Shown: positions 43,520-57,035 of the stretch, in pieces
Layout of the letters: each line of letters starts with the position of its first letter
How positions within the stretch are numbered: position 1 is the first letter of the stretch
NCBI GenBank assembly: GCA_051294375.1
Contig: CM119263.1
Coordinates: 578,019-642,018, forward strand
Length of the DNA: 64,000 bases
Direction of reading: 5' to 3'
Source of the DNA: Paraspadella gotoi
Lineage: Eukaryota; Chaetognatha
Translations under genes and position numbers: made by a program
Notes under the pieces: generated by a model
Databases searched by the model: none
What the model saw: the letters and a program-made list of their open reading frames with translations, nothing else
Told to the model about the DNA's origin: nothing

Positions 43520-43620
43520 AGTTATTAAAATTGATATGAACACACAAAAATTATCCATTCATACAAAATAAAAAAAGCCTTGATGGGTTTAGGCCTCTCG
43601 ATCCTTAAACGAGGTAAGAG
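43520..43620 (-). repeat. Dispersed repeat family 2, diverged copy
   Basis: In complement GAGGCCTAAACCCATCAAGGCT...TGAATGGATAATTTTTGTGTG aligns with GAGGCCTTAAACCACCAAAGCCT...TGAATGGATAATTTTTATATT at 62207-62285. It is repeated at 50591-50691 and inverted at about 49530-49605. Confidence 0.55.
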
Positions 43621-44153
43621 ACCCTACAGACGGACGGGCAGACAGACAGCGAGATCCTGTAAACAGACGGACAGACAGACGGCGAAATCCTGTAAACTTT
43701 AAATAGACAATCTCAAAGTCTAGTAATGACGCCTCGAGTATCTGGCTTCCTATCAAGTCAAGTGTGTAATGAATGTTTCAAGCATGCGTATTGACTGTTC
43801 GCGACATGAGTAACCGACTGTCCCGCCATGCGTCACCGACTGTTCCCGCCATGCGTCACAGGTCGAGAAATCTTCTCAGAATTTTTCCCCCTTTCCTTCG
43901 TCTTGAGATTTCGATTTTGAAAAGCGAGTTGAATTCTCAAAGTAAATAAACCGAATGTTTTGTTTGTGTCGATTCTTTAGCGATTTGTTTATCTTCCGAG
44001 TTATATTTCGTGTAAACGGATCGAGATTGGCATCGTTGAGTCTTCAAAGGAGAAGACTTAAAAAAAGAATCACGCGTCTGACGTCGTGGAGTAGTCCTCG
44101 TCGACGCCATTGGACGCCCGAGTTCCTCATCGTTTTGATTAGTTTAACATTCT

Positions 44154-44318
44154 TTAACTTTTTGCATGTCGATAAAACGCAAAGAAATTGTTAGTTAGTT
44201 CACTTATTAATTCTTGGCTATTGTCGCTGATGAGCAGATAGGAAGACATCGCTATTAAAATTAAGTTGCAAATTGCTCGGATTGGATCATCAGGTTGAAT
44301 TAGGAAACTCATGACGAC
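44154..44318 (-). CDS. Terminal coding exon with hydrophobic helix
   Basis: The acceptor TTTTCTTCTCAAG precedes 54 codons in phase 0 to TAA at 44156-44154. The peptide reads V-V-M-S-F-L-I-Q-P-D-D-P-I-R-A-I, then a hydrophobic stretch C-N-L-I-L-I-A-M-S-S-Y-L-L-I, and ends N-N-F-F-A-F-Y-R-H-A-K-S. The hydrophobic stretch is about 14 residues, short for a membrane helix. An identical copy is at 51225-51389 and an indel-bearing inverted one near 48800-48965. The family is not recognised. Confidence 0.5.
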   Translation of the reverse strand, partial: VVMSFLIQPDDPIRAICNLILIAMSSYLLISDNSQELISELTNNFFAFYRHAKS

Positions 44319-45297
44319 CTTGAGAAGAAAATCCTTCCTTTAATTGTCGGCAAAGATGGAAAAATAAAGTGAATTGAGAAGAATTTATTCTTAATTTTAA
44401 TCTTTCTGACAATTACATATTTCATACATGTCAGTATTCTTTATTTTATTCTAATTCTAATTTCATTCTTAATTTAAAACTTTCTGATGGAATCAATTCA
44501 TACGATCTATCCCATAAAATTCCAATTTTTTTTTTTATTTGTTAAAAGATAGTTTTCAACTTACCTAATTACTCCGTCCTTTACCTTGACAGAACCACGA
44601 CCCTACCGACCTGATCGTCTGCAATCATCTCTCCCTGTCCTCTTTTTTCTTTCGCTTCTCATCTTTTTTTTATTCTTTTTCATCAAAGAAGAGATTTTTC
44701 TCTGCTTTCGTTTCATCAGAGATAAGGAGACACTCCTCATCATCTCTTTTCCTTTTTTTATTTCTTATTTCTTTCCTTCTCTACCCCCTTCCTCCCTCTC
44801 TCACTTCCTCCTTCCCTCTCTTTTTTCCCCCTTCCTCTTCTTGTCTTCCTCCTCGCCCCCCCTCTCTATCCCCTTACCTCCCCCTCTCTCACTTCTTCCT
44901 TCCCTCTCCTTTTTCCCCCTCCCTCTAACTATTCCTCTCCCTTTCTCTCCCTCTTCCCCCACCTCTCTCTCTCCTCTCTGCTCTCTTTCCCCCTCCCTGC
45001 CTCTCTCTCTTCCTCTTCTCCTTCTCTCTTCCACCCCTCTCTCCTCTCTCTCTCCTCTTCTCCCCCTCCCTCCCGCTCTCCCCTCACCCCCTCCCTCTCT
45101 CCCTCCCATCCCAATTTCGCTCGATTTTCTTCTCTTTTCCTTTCACACGATGTTTTGGGTTTTGAGCGCTCCTCTCTTGTTCTGTCTCTCTCTCTTTCTT
45201 CTGTCTCTCTTTTTTTCTCTCTCTCTCTTCTCTCCTCTCTCTCTCTTCTCTCTCTCTCTCTCTTCTCTTCTCTCTCTCTCGCTGTCATAACATCTCC

Positions 45298-45389
45298 TTA
45301 GACGTTGTGAAAATAAGAAGTTCCATTCTCCTTGAGGCAATCGGTGACTTTTATTCCGCGTTGATCTCCAGCGGATTCGACATCATACA
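45298..45389 (-). CDS. Terminal coding exon, 29 residues
   Basis: A T-rich tract ending ATCTAAAG is followed by two bases completing a codon, then Y-D-V-E-S-A-G-D-Q-R-G-I-K-V-T-D-C-L-K-E and on to F-H-N-V and TAA (45300-45298). An upstream acceptor TTTTCTTTTCAG at about 45436 would add a short acidic/hydrophobic lead-in, but only if the 8-T run were 9. So a homopolymer error could hide a longer exon. Identical copies are at 46532-46623 and 52369-52460, and an inverted one at about 45920-46012. Confidence 0.5.
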
Positions 45390-45618
45390 CTTTAGATAAA
45401 ACATCAAAAAAAACAAATTTTCATCCAGAAAATCAAATCTGAAAAGAAAAACGAACAAAACAAAGGCCCATGACAAAACATTGAAGAAAACACGATATCC
45501 TTTTTTTATATTTCGTTTTTCTTGTGAAACTGTGAATTCTGATTGTGATTGTGATTCTGTTGTGAAGGAGGAAAGAGAAAGAAAAGCAGGAAATGCCGTT
45601 TATCCGGTGTGCGTGATA

Positions 45619-45655
<37 letters not shown>

Positions 45656-45705
45656 AAGAGAGAGAAGAGAGAGAGAGAGANNNNNNNNNNNNNNNNNNNN
45701 NNNNN

Positions 45706-46018
45706 AAACGGCATTTCCTCTTTTCTTCTCTTTCCTCCTTCACAACAGAATCACAATCACAATCAGAAATCACAGTTTCACAAGAAAAACGAAATAAAAA
45801 AAAGGATATCGTGTTTTCTTCAATGTTTTGTCATGGGCCTTTTGTTTTGTTCGTTTTCTTTTCAGATTTGTTTTCTGGGATGAAAATTGTTTTTTTGATG
45901 TTTTATCTAAAGTGTATGATGTCGAATCCGCTGGAGATCAACGCGGAATAAAAAGTCACCGATTGCCTCAAGGAGAATGGAACTTCTTAATTTATCACAC
46001 GTCTAAGGAGATGTTATG
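45706..46018 (-). repeat. Inverted copy of about 45299-45606
   Basis: Folds back across the 25-N gap 45681-45705, with small indels relative to the forward copy. The sequence then returns to forward orientation at 46025, repeating 44791 onward (offset 1234). Confidence 0.9.
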
Positions 46019-46022
46019 ACAG

Positions 46023-46852
46023 CGCCTCCCTCTCTCACTTCCTCCTTCCCTCTCTTTTTTCCCCCTTCCTCTTCTTGTCTTCCTCCTCGCCCCCCCTCTC
46101 TATCCCCTTACCTCCCCCTCTCTCACTTCTTCCTTCCCTCTCCTTTTTCCCCCTCCCTCTAACTATTCCTCTCCCTTTCTCTCCCTCTTCCCCCACCTCT
46201 CTCTCTCCTCTCTGCTCTCTTTCCCCCTCCCTGCCTCTCTCTCTTCCTCTTCTCCTTCTCTCTTCCACCCCTCTCTCCTCTCTCTCTCCTCTTCTCCCCC
46301 TCCCTCCCGCTCTCCCCTCACCCCCTCCCTCTCTCCCTCCCATCCCAATTTCGCTCGATTTTCTTCTCTTTTCCTTTCACACGATGTTTTGGGTTTTGAG
46401 CGCTCCTCTCTTGTTCTGTCTCTCTCTCTTTCTTCTGTCTCTCTTTTTTTCTCTCTCTCTCTTCTCTCCTCTCTCTCTCTTCTCTCTCTCTCTCTCTTCT
46501 CTTCTCTCTCTCTCGCTGTCATAACATCTCCTTAGACGTTGTGAAAATAAGAAGTTCCATTCTCCTTGAGGCAATCGGTGACTTTTATTCCGCGTTGATC
46601 TCCAGCGGATTCGACATCATACACTTTAGATAAAACATCAAAAAAAACAAATTTTCATCCAGAAAATCAAATCTGAAAAGAAAAACGAACAAAACAAAGG
46701 CCCATGACAAAACATTGAAGAAAACACGATATCCTTTTTTTATATTTCGTTTTTCTTGTGAAACTGTGAATTCTGATTGTGATTGTGATTCTGTTGTGAA
46801 GGAGGAAAGAGAAAGAAAAGCAGGAAATGCCGTTTATCCGGTGTGCGTGATA

Positions 46853-46889
<37 letters not shown>

Positions 46890-46890
46890 A

Positions 46891-46954
<64 letters not shown>

Positions 46955-47404
46955 GCGCCCTAGGGGTCTTCGGCGATCCGTCGGCCGACGATAGTCAAAG
47001 TAATTTCGCTTCTCTTCTGGACGGGAAGCCTCATGATTCCCTCCTTTCTTCCTTATTTCTCCTTTTCTTCTTCTTGCTTGCCCTGCTTGCTTGCTTGCTT
47101 ACTTCCTTGTTTAATTTCTTTCTTTTTATCTTCCTTTCTTTTTTATCTTTCTTTCTTTCATTCTTCATTTCTTTCAGTTTTTCTTTCTTTCTTTTCCTTT
47201 TCTTTATTTTTTTCTCTTGGTCAAAATTAAAAATAAAATAAACAGCTTTATTTTTTAAATTTAATTCCAGCGAAGAAAATTAACTGTATAAATGCGTTTA
47301 TTATGATAATAATGTTTTGAATTCGATCATCCATATTCCGAAACGCCTCTTTTTATGAAAGAATCATTCGTTGTCAATACTGACGAGGACGACGACGACG
47401 ATGA

Positions 47405-47435
<31 letters not shown>

Positions 47436-48302
47436 TCGATAAAAAATAAATAAACAAATTTAAAATTTTATTGCAAAATTTATATTTTATTATTCATGGT
47501 TTTTAAAGTAAATGAATTATTTTTTTCTATTAAAATTAAAAATACATACATAACGGATTTGTTTTACATAATAGTGATTTCCGTGCCAGACTTGTTTGTA
47601 TTAATCGGTAAAAAAAAGGGGCTAAATAATACCCCTGATGCACCATAAAGAATCAAAAGGCCATTTGCGTTCCTATTTTCCTTCCCCCCCCCCACGGCCC
47701 TGCGATTGTTCTTTTTTCTTTTTCCTCTCGATTCTCGTCGCTCATCCAGCGGACCAAGATTGTGTCGCTTAGCTGAGGTCGAAAGGCGTCGAGGAAACTA
47801 ATATTTCTCCTTGAGACGAAGAGTAGTCAGACAAAAGGGTACCATCAGGAGTTTGGCAACAAAAAAACGGCCGCGAGAAAGAAAGATTAAGGCGGTTGGG
47901 GAAATCAGCCGGGTAAGTGAGGATCTGTGTTGAAGTTGCAAGGGTAAGTTACAACGAGGAAAGTGAGAAGGAAAAAAAAGGGTAGGGATAGAATAAAGTG
48001 AAAAAGAAAGATGGATATGAAGTGGCTTATGAGCAGAACGTTATCACTTTCTCCTCTCTTCGTCTCTGCTCTCTCTCTCTCTTTTCTCTCTCATCGTCTC
48101 TCACTCTCTCTCTCTCTTCTCTTATTCCTTTCCTTTCCAGAGGCGTTCTCTTCTAACTTTTATTCATACTTATATATGTACTTTCCTTCCACGATTTGTT
48201 TTCAAAAATTTTTTACCACAACTTCGCTAAATTTTTTAAAACTTTTGCGTTTAAAAAAAATAACGAGTATCTCTCTCCTATCTCTGCCCCCCCTCAAGTC
48301 CG
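46023..48302 (+). repeat. Direct duplicate of 51860-54139
   Basis: Offset is 5837 bp. It includes the CT-rich block, terminal exon copy and (GAC)n, and the same stop point at CCCCTCAAGTCCG before a 25-N gap. 38555-38640 ends with the same sequence before its own gap. Confidence 0.9.
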
Positions 48303-48327
48303 NNNNNNNNNNNNNNNNNNNNNNNNN

Positions 48328-49888
48328 AAGGGGGATAGAGAGAGGAAAGAAATAAGAAATAAAAAAAGGAAAAGAGATGATGAGGAGTGTCGCCTTATCT
48401 CTGATGAAACCGAAAGCAGAAGAAAATCTCTTCTCTGATGAAAAAGAATAAAAAAAAGATGAGAAGCGAAAGAAAAAAGAGGACAGGCGAGAGATGATTG
48501 CAGACGGTCAGGTCAGGTAGGGTCGTTGGTTTCTGTCAAGGTAAGGACGGAGTAATTAGGTAAGTTGAAAACTATCTTTTAACAAATAAAAAAAATTGGA
48601 ATTTTATGGGATAGATCGTATGAAATTGATTCCATCAGAAAGTTTTAAATTAAGAATGAAATTAAGAATTAAGAATAAAATAAAGAATACTGACACTGTA
48701 TGAAATTGTCATTGTCAGAAAGATTAAAATTAAGAATTAAATTCTTCTCAATTCACTTTATTTTTTCTATCTTTGCCGACAATTAAAAGGAAAGGATTTT
48801 CTTCTCAAGGTCGTCATGAGTTTCCTAATTCAACTGATGATCCAATCCGAGCAATTTGCACTTAATTTTAATCAGCGATGTCTTCCTATCTGCTCATCAG
48901 CGACAATAGCCAAGAATTAATAAGTGAAACTAACTAACAATTTACTTTGCGTTTTATCGACATGCAAAAGTTAAGAATGTAAACTAATCAAAACGATGAG
49001 GAACTCGGGCGTCCAATGGCGTCGACGAGGACGACTCTCACGACGTCAGACGCGTGATTCTTTTTTTAAGTCTTCTCCTTTGAAGACTCAACGATGCAAT
49101 TCCTCGATCCGTTTACACGAATATAACTCGGGATAAACAAATCGCTAAAGAATCGACACAAACAAAAACATTCGGTTTATTTACTTTGAGAATTCAACTC
49201 GCTTTTCAAAATCGAAATCTCAAGACGAAGGAAAGGGGGAAAAATTCTGAGGAAGATTTCTCGACCTGTGACGCATGGCGGGAACAGTCGGTGACGCATG
49301 GCGGGAACAGTCGGTGACTCATGTCGCGAACAGTCAATGACGCATGGCTTGAAACATTCATTACACCACTTGATTGATAGGGAAGCCAGATACTCGAGGC
49401 GTGAATCAACTAGACTTTGAGATTGTCCTGATTTAAAGTTTACAGGATTTCGCCGTCTGTCTGTCCGTCTGTTTACAGGATCTCGCTGTCTGTCTGCCCG
49501 TCCGTCCTGTAGGGTCCTCTTACCTCGTTTAAGGATCGAAGGCCTAAACCCATCAAGCTTTTTTATTGTATGAATGGATAATTTTTGTGTTGTTCATATC
49601 AATTTTAATAAACTAAACTAAACTCAATTTGACCCGAGCACTTTTCCCGTCCTATCTATTCCCTCTTCGCCATTTTTTTTGGCACCTCCGAGCTTCAAGC
49701 GACACCTGTCGGCACCTGTCCTCACCTCCTTGTTTTTTCCCTTCGTGACCCCAAAGACAACGACGACGACGACGACGATGACGACGACGGCGACGGCGAC
49801 GGCGACGGCGACGCTTCCCGCTTGTTCATTGAAGGAAGGAAAAGGATTTACGAGAGACGGGGTCACGCAGGAGGATGTGAAGGCGGTT
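48328..49888 (-). repeat. Inverted, indel-rich copy of about 43255-44885
   Basis: Reverse complement of the forward block with frequent one- to few-base differences (for example TCAGGTCAGGTAGGG against TCAGGTCGGTAGGG). Orientation flips back to forward at about 49890 inside the minisatellite. Confidence 0.85.
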
Positions 49889-49896
49889 GTGGTGGT

Positions 49897-52689
49897 ACTC
49901 GCCTCTCAATCGCCTCTACTCGCCTCTAATCGCCTCTCACTCGTCCTCACTTGCCTCTCACTCACCTCTCACTCGCTCTAAGTTCTCCTCTTACTCAACT
50001 TTCACTCGCCTCTCACTTGCCTCTCAATCACCTCTCACTTGCCTCTCACTCGCCTCTCACTCTCCTCTCACTAACTTTCACTCGCCTCTCACTCTCCTCT
50101 CATTTGTCTTCATTTCTTTTGACTCGCCTCTCACTCTCCTCTTACTCATTTCTCCAATCGCCTCTCTCTCGCCTCTCACTCGCCTCTCACTAAACTTTCA
50201 CCGCCTTTCATTCGCCTCTCACTCGCCTCTCACTCGAGGCCTACCACTCCCCTCTCACTTCCCTTTCACTCGCCGACATCTTTTATCACTGCTCCGCCCT
50301 CTTCACCACCACAACCGCCTTTCACATCTCCTGCGTGACCCCGTCTCTCGTAAATCCTTTTCCTTCCTTCAATGAACAAGCGGGAAGTCGGTCGCCGTCG
50401 CCGTCGCCGTCGCCGTCGTCGTCATCGTCGTCGTCGCGTCGTTGTCTTTGGGGTCACGAAGGGAAAAACAAGGAGGATGAGGACAGGTGCCGACAGGTGT
50501 CGCTTGAAAGCTCGGAGGTGACCAAAAAAAAATGGCGAAGAGGGAATAGATAGGACAGGGAAAAGTGCTCGGTCAAATTGAGTTTAGTTTAGTTATTAAA
50601 ATTGATATGAACACACAAAAATTATCCATTCATACAAAATAAAAAAAGCCTTGATGGGTTTAGGCCTCTCGATCCTTAAACGAGGTAAGAGACCCTACAG
50701 ACGGACGGGCAGACAGACAGCGAGATCCTGTAAACAGACGGACAGACAGACGGCGAAATCCTGTAAACTTTAAATAGACAATCTCAAAGTCTAGTAATGA
50801 CGCCTCGAGTATCTGGCTTCCTATCAAGTCAAGTGTGTAATGAATGTTTCAAGCATGCGTATTGACTGTTCGCGACATGAGTAACCGACTGTCCCGCCAT
50901 GCGTCACCGACTGTTCCCGCCATGCGTCACAGGTCGAGAAATCTTCTCAGAATTTTTCCCCCTTTCCTTCGTCTTGAGATTTCGATTTTGAAAAGCGAGT
51001 TGAATTCTCAAAGTAAATAAACCGAATGTTTTGTTTGTGTCGATTCTTTAGCGATTTGTTTATCTTCCGAGTTATATTTCGTGTAAACGGATCGAGATTG
51101 GCATCGTTGAGTCTTCAAAGGAGAAGACTTAAAAAAAGAATCACGCGTCTGACGTCGTGGAGTAGTCCTCGTCGACGCCATTGGACGCCCGAGTTCCTCA
51201 TCGTTTTGATTAGTTTAACATTCTTTAACTTTTTGCATGTCGATAAAACGCAAAGAAATTGTTAGTTAGTTCACTTATTAATTCTTGGCTATTGTCGCTG
51301 ATGAGCAGATAGGAAGACATCGCTATTAAAATTAAGTTGCAAATTGCTCGGATTGGATCATCAGGTTGAATTAGGAAACTCATGACGACCTTGAGAAGAA
51401 AATCCTTCCTTTAATTGTCGGCAAAGATGGAAAAATAAAGTGAATTGAGAAGAATTTATTCTTAATTTTAATCTTTCTGACAATTACATATTTCATACAT
51501 GTCAGTATTCTTTATTTTATTCTAATTCTAATTTCATTCTTAATTTAAAACTTTCTGATGGAATCAATTCATACGATCTATCCCATAAAATTCCAATTTT
51601 TTTTTTTATTTGTTAAAAGATAGTTTTCAACTTACCTAATTACTCCGTCCTTTACCTTGACAGAACCACGACCCTACCGACCTGATCGTCTGCAATCATC
51701 TCTCCCTGTCCTCTTTTTTCTTTCGCTTCTCATCTTTTTTTTATTCTTTTTCATCAAAGAAGAGATTTTTCTCTGCTTTCGTTTCATCAGAGATAAGGAG
51801 ACACTCCTCATCATCTCTTTTCCTTTTTTTATTTCTTATTTCTTTCCTTCTCTACCCCCTTCCTCCCTCTCTCACTTCCTCCTTCCCTCTCTTTTTTCCC
51901 CCTTCCTCTTCTTGTCTTCCTCCTCGCCCCCCCTCTCTATCCCCTTACCTCCCCCTCTCTCACTTCTTCCTTCCCTCTCCTTTTTCCCCCTCCCTCTAAC
52001 TATTCCTCTCCCTTTCTCTCCCTCTTCCCCCACCTCTCTCTCTCCTCTCTGCTCTCTTTCCCCCTCCCTGCCTCTCTCTCTTCCTCTTCTCCTTCTCTCT
52101 TCCACCCCTCTCTCCTCTCTCTCTCCTCTTCTCCCCCTCCCTCCCGCTCTCCCCTCACCCCCTCCCTCTCTCCCTCCCATCCCAATTTCGCTCGATTTTC
52201 TTCTCTTTTCCTTTCACACGATGTTTTGGGTTTTGAGCGCTCCTCTCTTGTTCTGTCTCTCTCTCTTTCTTCTGTCTCTCTTTTTTTCTCTCTCTCTCTT
52301 CTCTCCTCTCTCTCTCTTCTCTCTCTCTCTCTCTTCTCTTCTCTCTCTCTCGCTGTCATAACATCTCCTTAGACGTTGTGAAAATAAGAAGTTCCATTCT
52401 CCTTGAGGCAATCGGTGACTTTTATTCCGCGTTGATCTCCAGCGGATTCGACATCATACACTTTAGATAAAACATCAAAAAAAACAAATTTTCATCCAGA
52501 AAATCAAATCTGAAAAGAAAAACGAACAAAACAAAGGCCCATGACAAAACATTGAAGAAAACACGATATCCTTTTTTTATATTTCGTTTTTCTTGTGAAA
52601 CTGTGAATTCTGATTGTGATTGTGATTCTGTTGTGAAGGAGGAAAGAGAAAGAAAAGCAGGAAATGCCGTTTATCCGGTGTGCGTGATA

Positions 52690-52726
<37 letters not shown>

Positions 52727-52727
52727 A

Positions 52728-52791
<64 letters not shown>

Positions 52792-53241
52792 GCGCCCTAG
52801 GGGTCTTCGGCGATCCGTCGGCCGACGATAGTCAAAGTAATTTCGCTTCTCTTCTGGACGGGAAGCCTCATGATTCCCTCCTTTCTTCCTTATTTCTCCT
52901 TTTCTTCTTCTTGCTTGCCCTGCTTGCTTGCTTGCTTACTTCCTTGTTTAATTTCTTTCTTTTTATCTTCCTTTCTTTTTTATCTTTCTTTCTTTCATTC
53001 TTCATTTCTTTCAGTTTTTCTTTCTTTCTTTTCCTTTTCTTTATTTTTTTCTCTTGGTCAAAATTAAAAATAAAATAAACAGCTTTATTTTTTAAATTTA
53101 ATTCCAGCGAAGAAAATTAACTGTATAAATGCGTTTATTATGATAATAATGTTTTGAATTCGATCATCCATATTCCGAAACGCCTCTTTTTATGAAAGAA
53201 TCATTCGTTGTCAATACTGACGAGGACGACGACGACGATGA

Positions 53242-53272
<31 letters not shown>

Positions 53273-54139
53273 TCGATAAAAAATAAATAAACAAATTTAA
53301 AATTTTATTGCAAAATTTATATTTTATTATTCATGGTTTTTAAAGTAAATGAATTATTTTTTTCTATTAAAATTAAAAATACATACATAACGGATTTGTT
53401 TTACATAATAGTGATTTCCGTGCCAGACTTGTTTGTATTAATCGGTAAAAAAAAGGGGCTAAATAATACCCCTGATGCACCATAAAGAATCAAAAGGCCA
53501 TTTGCGTTCCTATTTTCCTTCCCCCCCCCCACGGCCCTGCGATTGTTCTTTTTTCTTTTTCCTCTCGATTCTCGTCGCTCATCCAGCGGACCAAGATTGT
53601 GTCGCTTAGCTGAGGTCGAAAGGCGTCGAGGAAACTAATATTTCTCCTTGAGACGAAGAGTAGTCAGACAAAAGGGTACCATCAGGAGTTTGGCAACAAA
53701 AAAACGGCCGCGAGAAAGAAAGATTAAGGCGGTTGGGGAAATCAGCCGGGTAAGTGAGGATCTGTGTTGAAGTTGCAAGGGTAAGTTACAACGAGGAAAG
53801 TGAGAAGGAAAAAAAAGGGTAGGGATAGAATAAAGTGAAAAAGAAAGATGGATATGAAGTGGCTTATGAGCAGAACGTTATCACTTTCTCCTCTCTTCGT
53901 CTCTGCTCTCTCTCTCTCTTTTCTCTCTCATCGTCTCTCACTCTCTCTCTCTCTTCTCTTATTCCTTTCCTTTCCAGAGGCGTTCTCTTCTAACTTTTAT
54001 TCATACTTATATATGTACTTTCCTTCCACGATTTGTTTTCAAAAATTTTTTACCACAACTTCGCTAAATTTTTTAAAACTTTTGCGTTTAAAAAAAATAA
54101 CGAGTATCTCTCTCCTATCTCTGCCCCCCCTCAAGTCCG
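49897..54139 (+). repeat. Longest uninterrupted copy of the duplicated block
   Basis: Spans without gaps the sequence shared with 42826-45680 and 46023-48302, so it is the best reference for the exons at 50326-50445, 51225-51389 and 52369-52460. It ends at a 25-N gap. Confidence 0.85.
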
Positions 54140-54164
54140 NNNNNNNNNNNNNNNNNNNNNNNNN

Positions 54165-54571
54165 GAGAGGCGAGTGAGAGGCGAGTGAGAGGTAAGTGAG
54201 AGGCGACTGAGAGGCGAATGAGAGGCGAGTGAGAGGCGAATGAGAGGCGAATGAGAGGCGGTTGTGATAACTCCCACGAGTTTAGTCTTGACGCGTGAGA
54301 AAGCGACGAATGAGGACGAAGAGGAGGAGGTGAAAGAGGGAGGGGGGAAGCTGGAGTGTCCTGGATCGCGTTGCAGAGGGAGAGTGGCCAAGGAGATGTC
54401 TTGGAGTGGCAATAGGTCTGCGCTCGAGTGTCGCGGGACTCGGCAGTGACCGCTGGAGTGAACGCGAACGGAGCTTTGTGACGATTTGTGACAGTGAAAA
54501 AAATCGTGAACGAACTCACGAACCCACAGCATCAAAACACGATTTATCATATTCGTCGTGTATGCAAAATT

Positions 54572-54634
<63 letters not shown>

Positions 54635-55168
54635 TTCTTTGCTCTCAAAAAGATTTTACGACCGATCTCGAAGTTGAGAGTAAACTCTTCATGAGTCGAT
54701 TACTATTAACATTGATTTTTAATCTTATTCCATTTATTATTTATTACTTATTCTTGATCTATTGAATATTTAACTGTTTATTTGTGCTGCTCTATCTTTC
54801 TCCTCCCCAAAATGATAAAAATACAAGACTGACCGACTTAAAGAGACGCGAGTCGCGACTGAAAATATCGTGTTTTTTTCTTCGTAACTAAGTAACTAGG
54901 TTTAGCCTTGGGTTTAATGTGACAGAAGAAAGTGAGGTACGACGAAAGGAGGAAGGAAGGAAGCAAACGATATTTTAAAGGAAGAAATGAGTTTAAGTTG
55001 TTTTTTTTTTTCGATGACTAATTATCGCTTATTCGATATGAAAAAGAAGTTAAAGTACACACCGGATATTTGTACTACTATTCTTTTCAAAATATCTATG
55101 TCTAAGATTTATTACAATGATATTTGCGGAAAGAAAGTAAGAGAAGTCATGAAAAAGTTTGACTCTTT

Positions 55169-55250
<82 letters not shown>

Positions 55251-56660
55251 GTCTATCTATCTATCTATCTATCTTTCTATCTATCTATCTATCTATCTAT
55301 CTCAAAGAGACCGAGGGTCTTGGCCAGAGAAATTGGTTTAACCTCGAGTCGCTCTTTCCACGGGCGAGGGGCGAGAGGGGAGGCAGAGGCGTGCCCAAAT
55401 TTTCTTCGCGGTTCGTCCTTGTTGGGGCCGCGTCTGCTTCCCTGCGGCGACACCTGGAGTGAATTACCTGTTTCCATGGCGACGACGAGACAGATGAAAG
55501 AGAAGACGACGACGACGACGACGACGACGACGACAGCGTAAGCGATAGAAAATGATGTGAAAAAAGATAATGAAAAGAGACGAAAACAAAGACAACTTGC
55601 AATGACAACGTTATAGAAAATGAGAGAAGCTGATAATGACCAAAATGAATGACGAAAATGCTGTTAAATTATAGTTAAATAATTTGTTCTTAACAAATGA
55701 CAATAAATGTAGTTTCAAGATAATTCTCAAAGAGTAAAGAGAGAGAAAAGCAAAGGGTAAAACGACGCGCAGTATTTCTCGGAAATGATAAGAATTCGAA
55801 AACAATGTGTTGCGCCGCAGTGACTTTATTTTCACGTGTATTTTTCGTGACATGATATGACATAACGTGACATGACATGACGCGACATGATATGACTACA
55901 TGCCTACAAAATCTTGCTTAGCCTGTGTTTTTATGACACATCGGAATTCCGTCTTTTATTCTTTATAGTTTTAGAATTTACTGAAAGCGGCGCTAGCAGT
56001 CTCTTAGATTTGAGGTTTTTTTCTGTCTTAACGAATGAGCAACTAACTATAGGCAAATTATGCGCATTTGTAACATAAATGGAACAGACTGACGGAGAGA
56101 CATACCAGAGTTGCTCCGAGAGTACTCGCGGCTAAAAACTAAAAACATTGCGAGGCTAATTTTGCTCGAGTTCTTTCCTCAGCCCCTCAGCCACTCCTCT
56201 CCCTCTTTTTCGATTCTGTTTGACTGGACTTGAGTTCACCCGTTCCAGGTTCACGGGTTCAGAAGGATCGACCGAGTTCACAGTGACTCCATTCTCAATC
56301 GCTGAGGAAAATTGAGTGAAATCTCACTTGAAATTTAGCGGAGTGAACAACAATAAGGAAAATCAAATCCTTTATTAATCAAAAGAAAAAAAAAGACAAA
56401 GAAAAGACAAAGAAACCGCAAAAATATATTGAAAATACATAGCGAGTATAAATGTACATAATGGGATGTAATAGTTAAAGTTAAAGAGTTTAAAAAACAT
56501 TTTCATTATGCCGTTAGCATCTATATTTTTATGAATATTGAGTACACTAGTATCGCAGCTAAATAAATTATCGTACCTTTTTTTTAAAATTATCGACATT
56601 TTCCTGAGGTCATCAGGAAAAAGGGAAAGTTATTACTGCATAATAGTAATAATTAAAGGT
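54165..56660 (-). repeat. Inverted copy of about 40190-42700
   Basis: Reverse complement with indels. It contains the inverted counterparts of the (GATA)n tract, the 40540 exon and repeat family 1. Unique sequence resumes at about 56661. Confidence 0.85.
55975..56145 (+). repeat. Dispersed repeat family 1, copy 5
   Basis: Counterpart of 40695-40868 on the inverted block. Confidence 0.65.
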
Positions 56661-56907
56661 AAGTGTTAGCCCCGCCGCGAAGTTAACTGACCAGGATGGC
56701 TTCCTTCGATTAAGTAATGTAAATAAACAAATCCTTGGATGAAGATTCCTGGGTTTAATAGTGAACCGATTCCGTAGTGAGATTCCGTCAAGTGCGCTCA
56801 ACTCAGAATTTTATTTTTTCTTTCTTTTCGAATTTTTATTTTTATTTAAAAAAAAAACATTTCCAGATTTTCTTGAGCAGTCTTGGTTTTTAGATTTGAA
56901 GTCGTTT

Positions 56908-57031
<124 letters not shown>

Positions 57032-57035
57032 TCAC

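Larger units (their letters stand above)
42826..45680 (+). repeat. Direct duplicate of 49897-52751
   Basis: Offset is 7071 bp throughout. All segments I compared are base-identical, including microsatellite tracts. The block stops at a 25-N gap. Confidence 0.9.

Noticed and set aside
44588-44621. 34-bp microexon with ATTGCAG acceptor and CAAG|GTAAAG donor
   Set aside because: No reading frame is compatible with the next exon (44318-44154), and the splice motifs are short enough to occur by chance.
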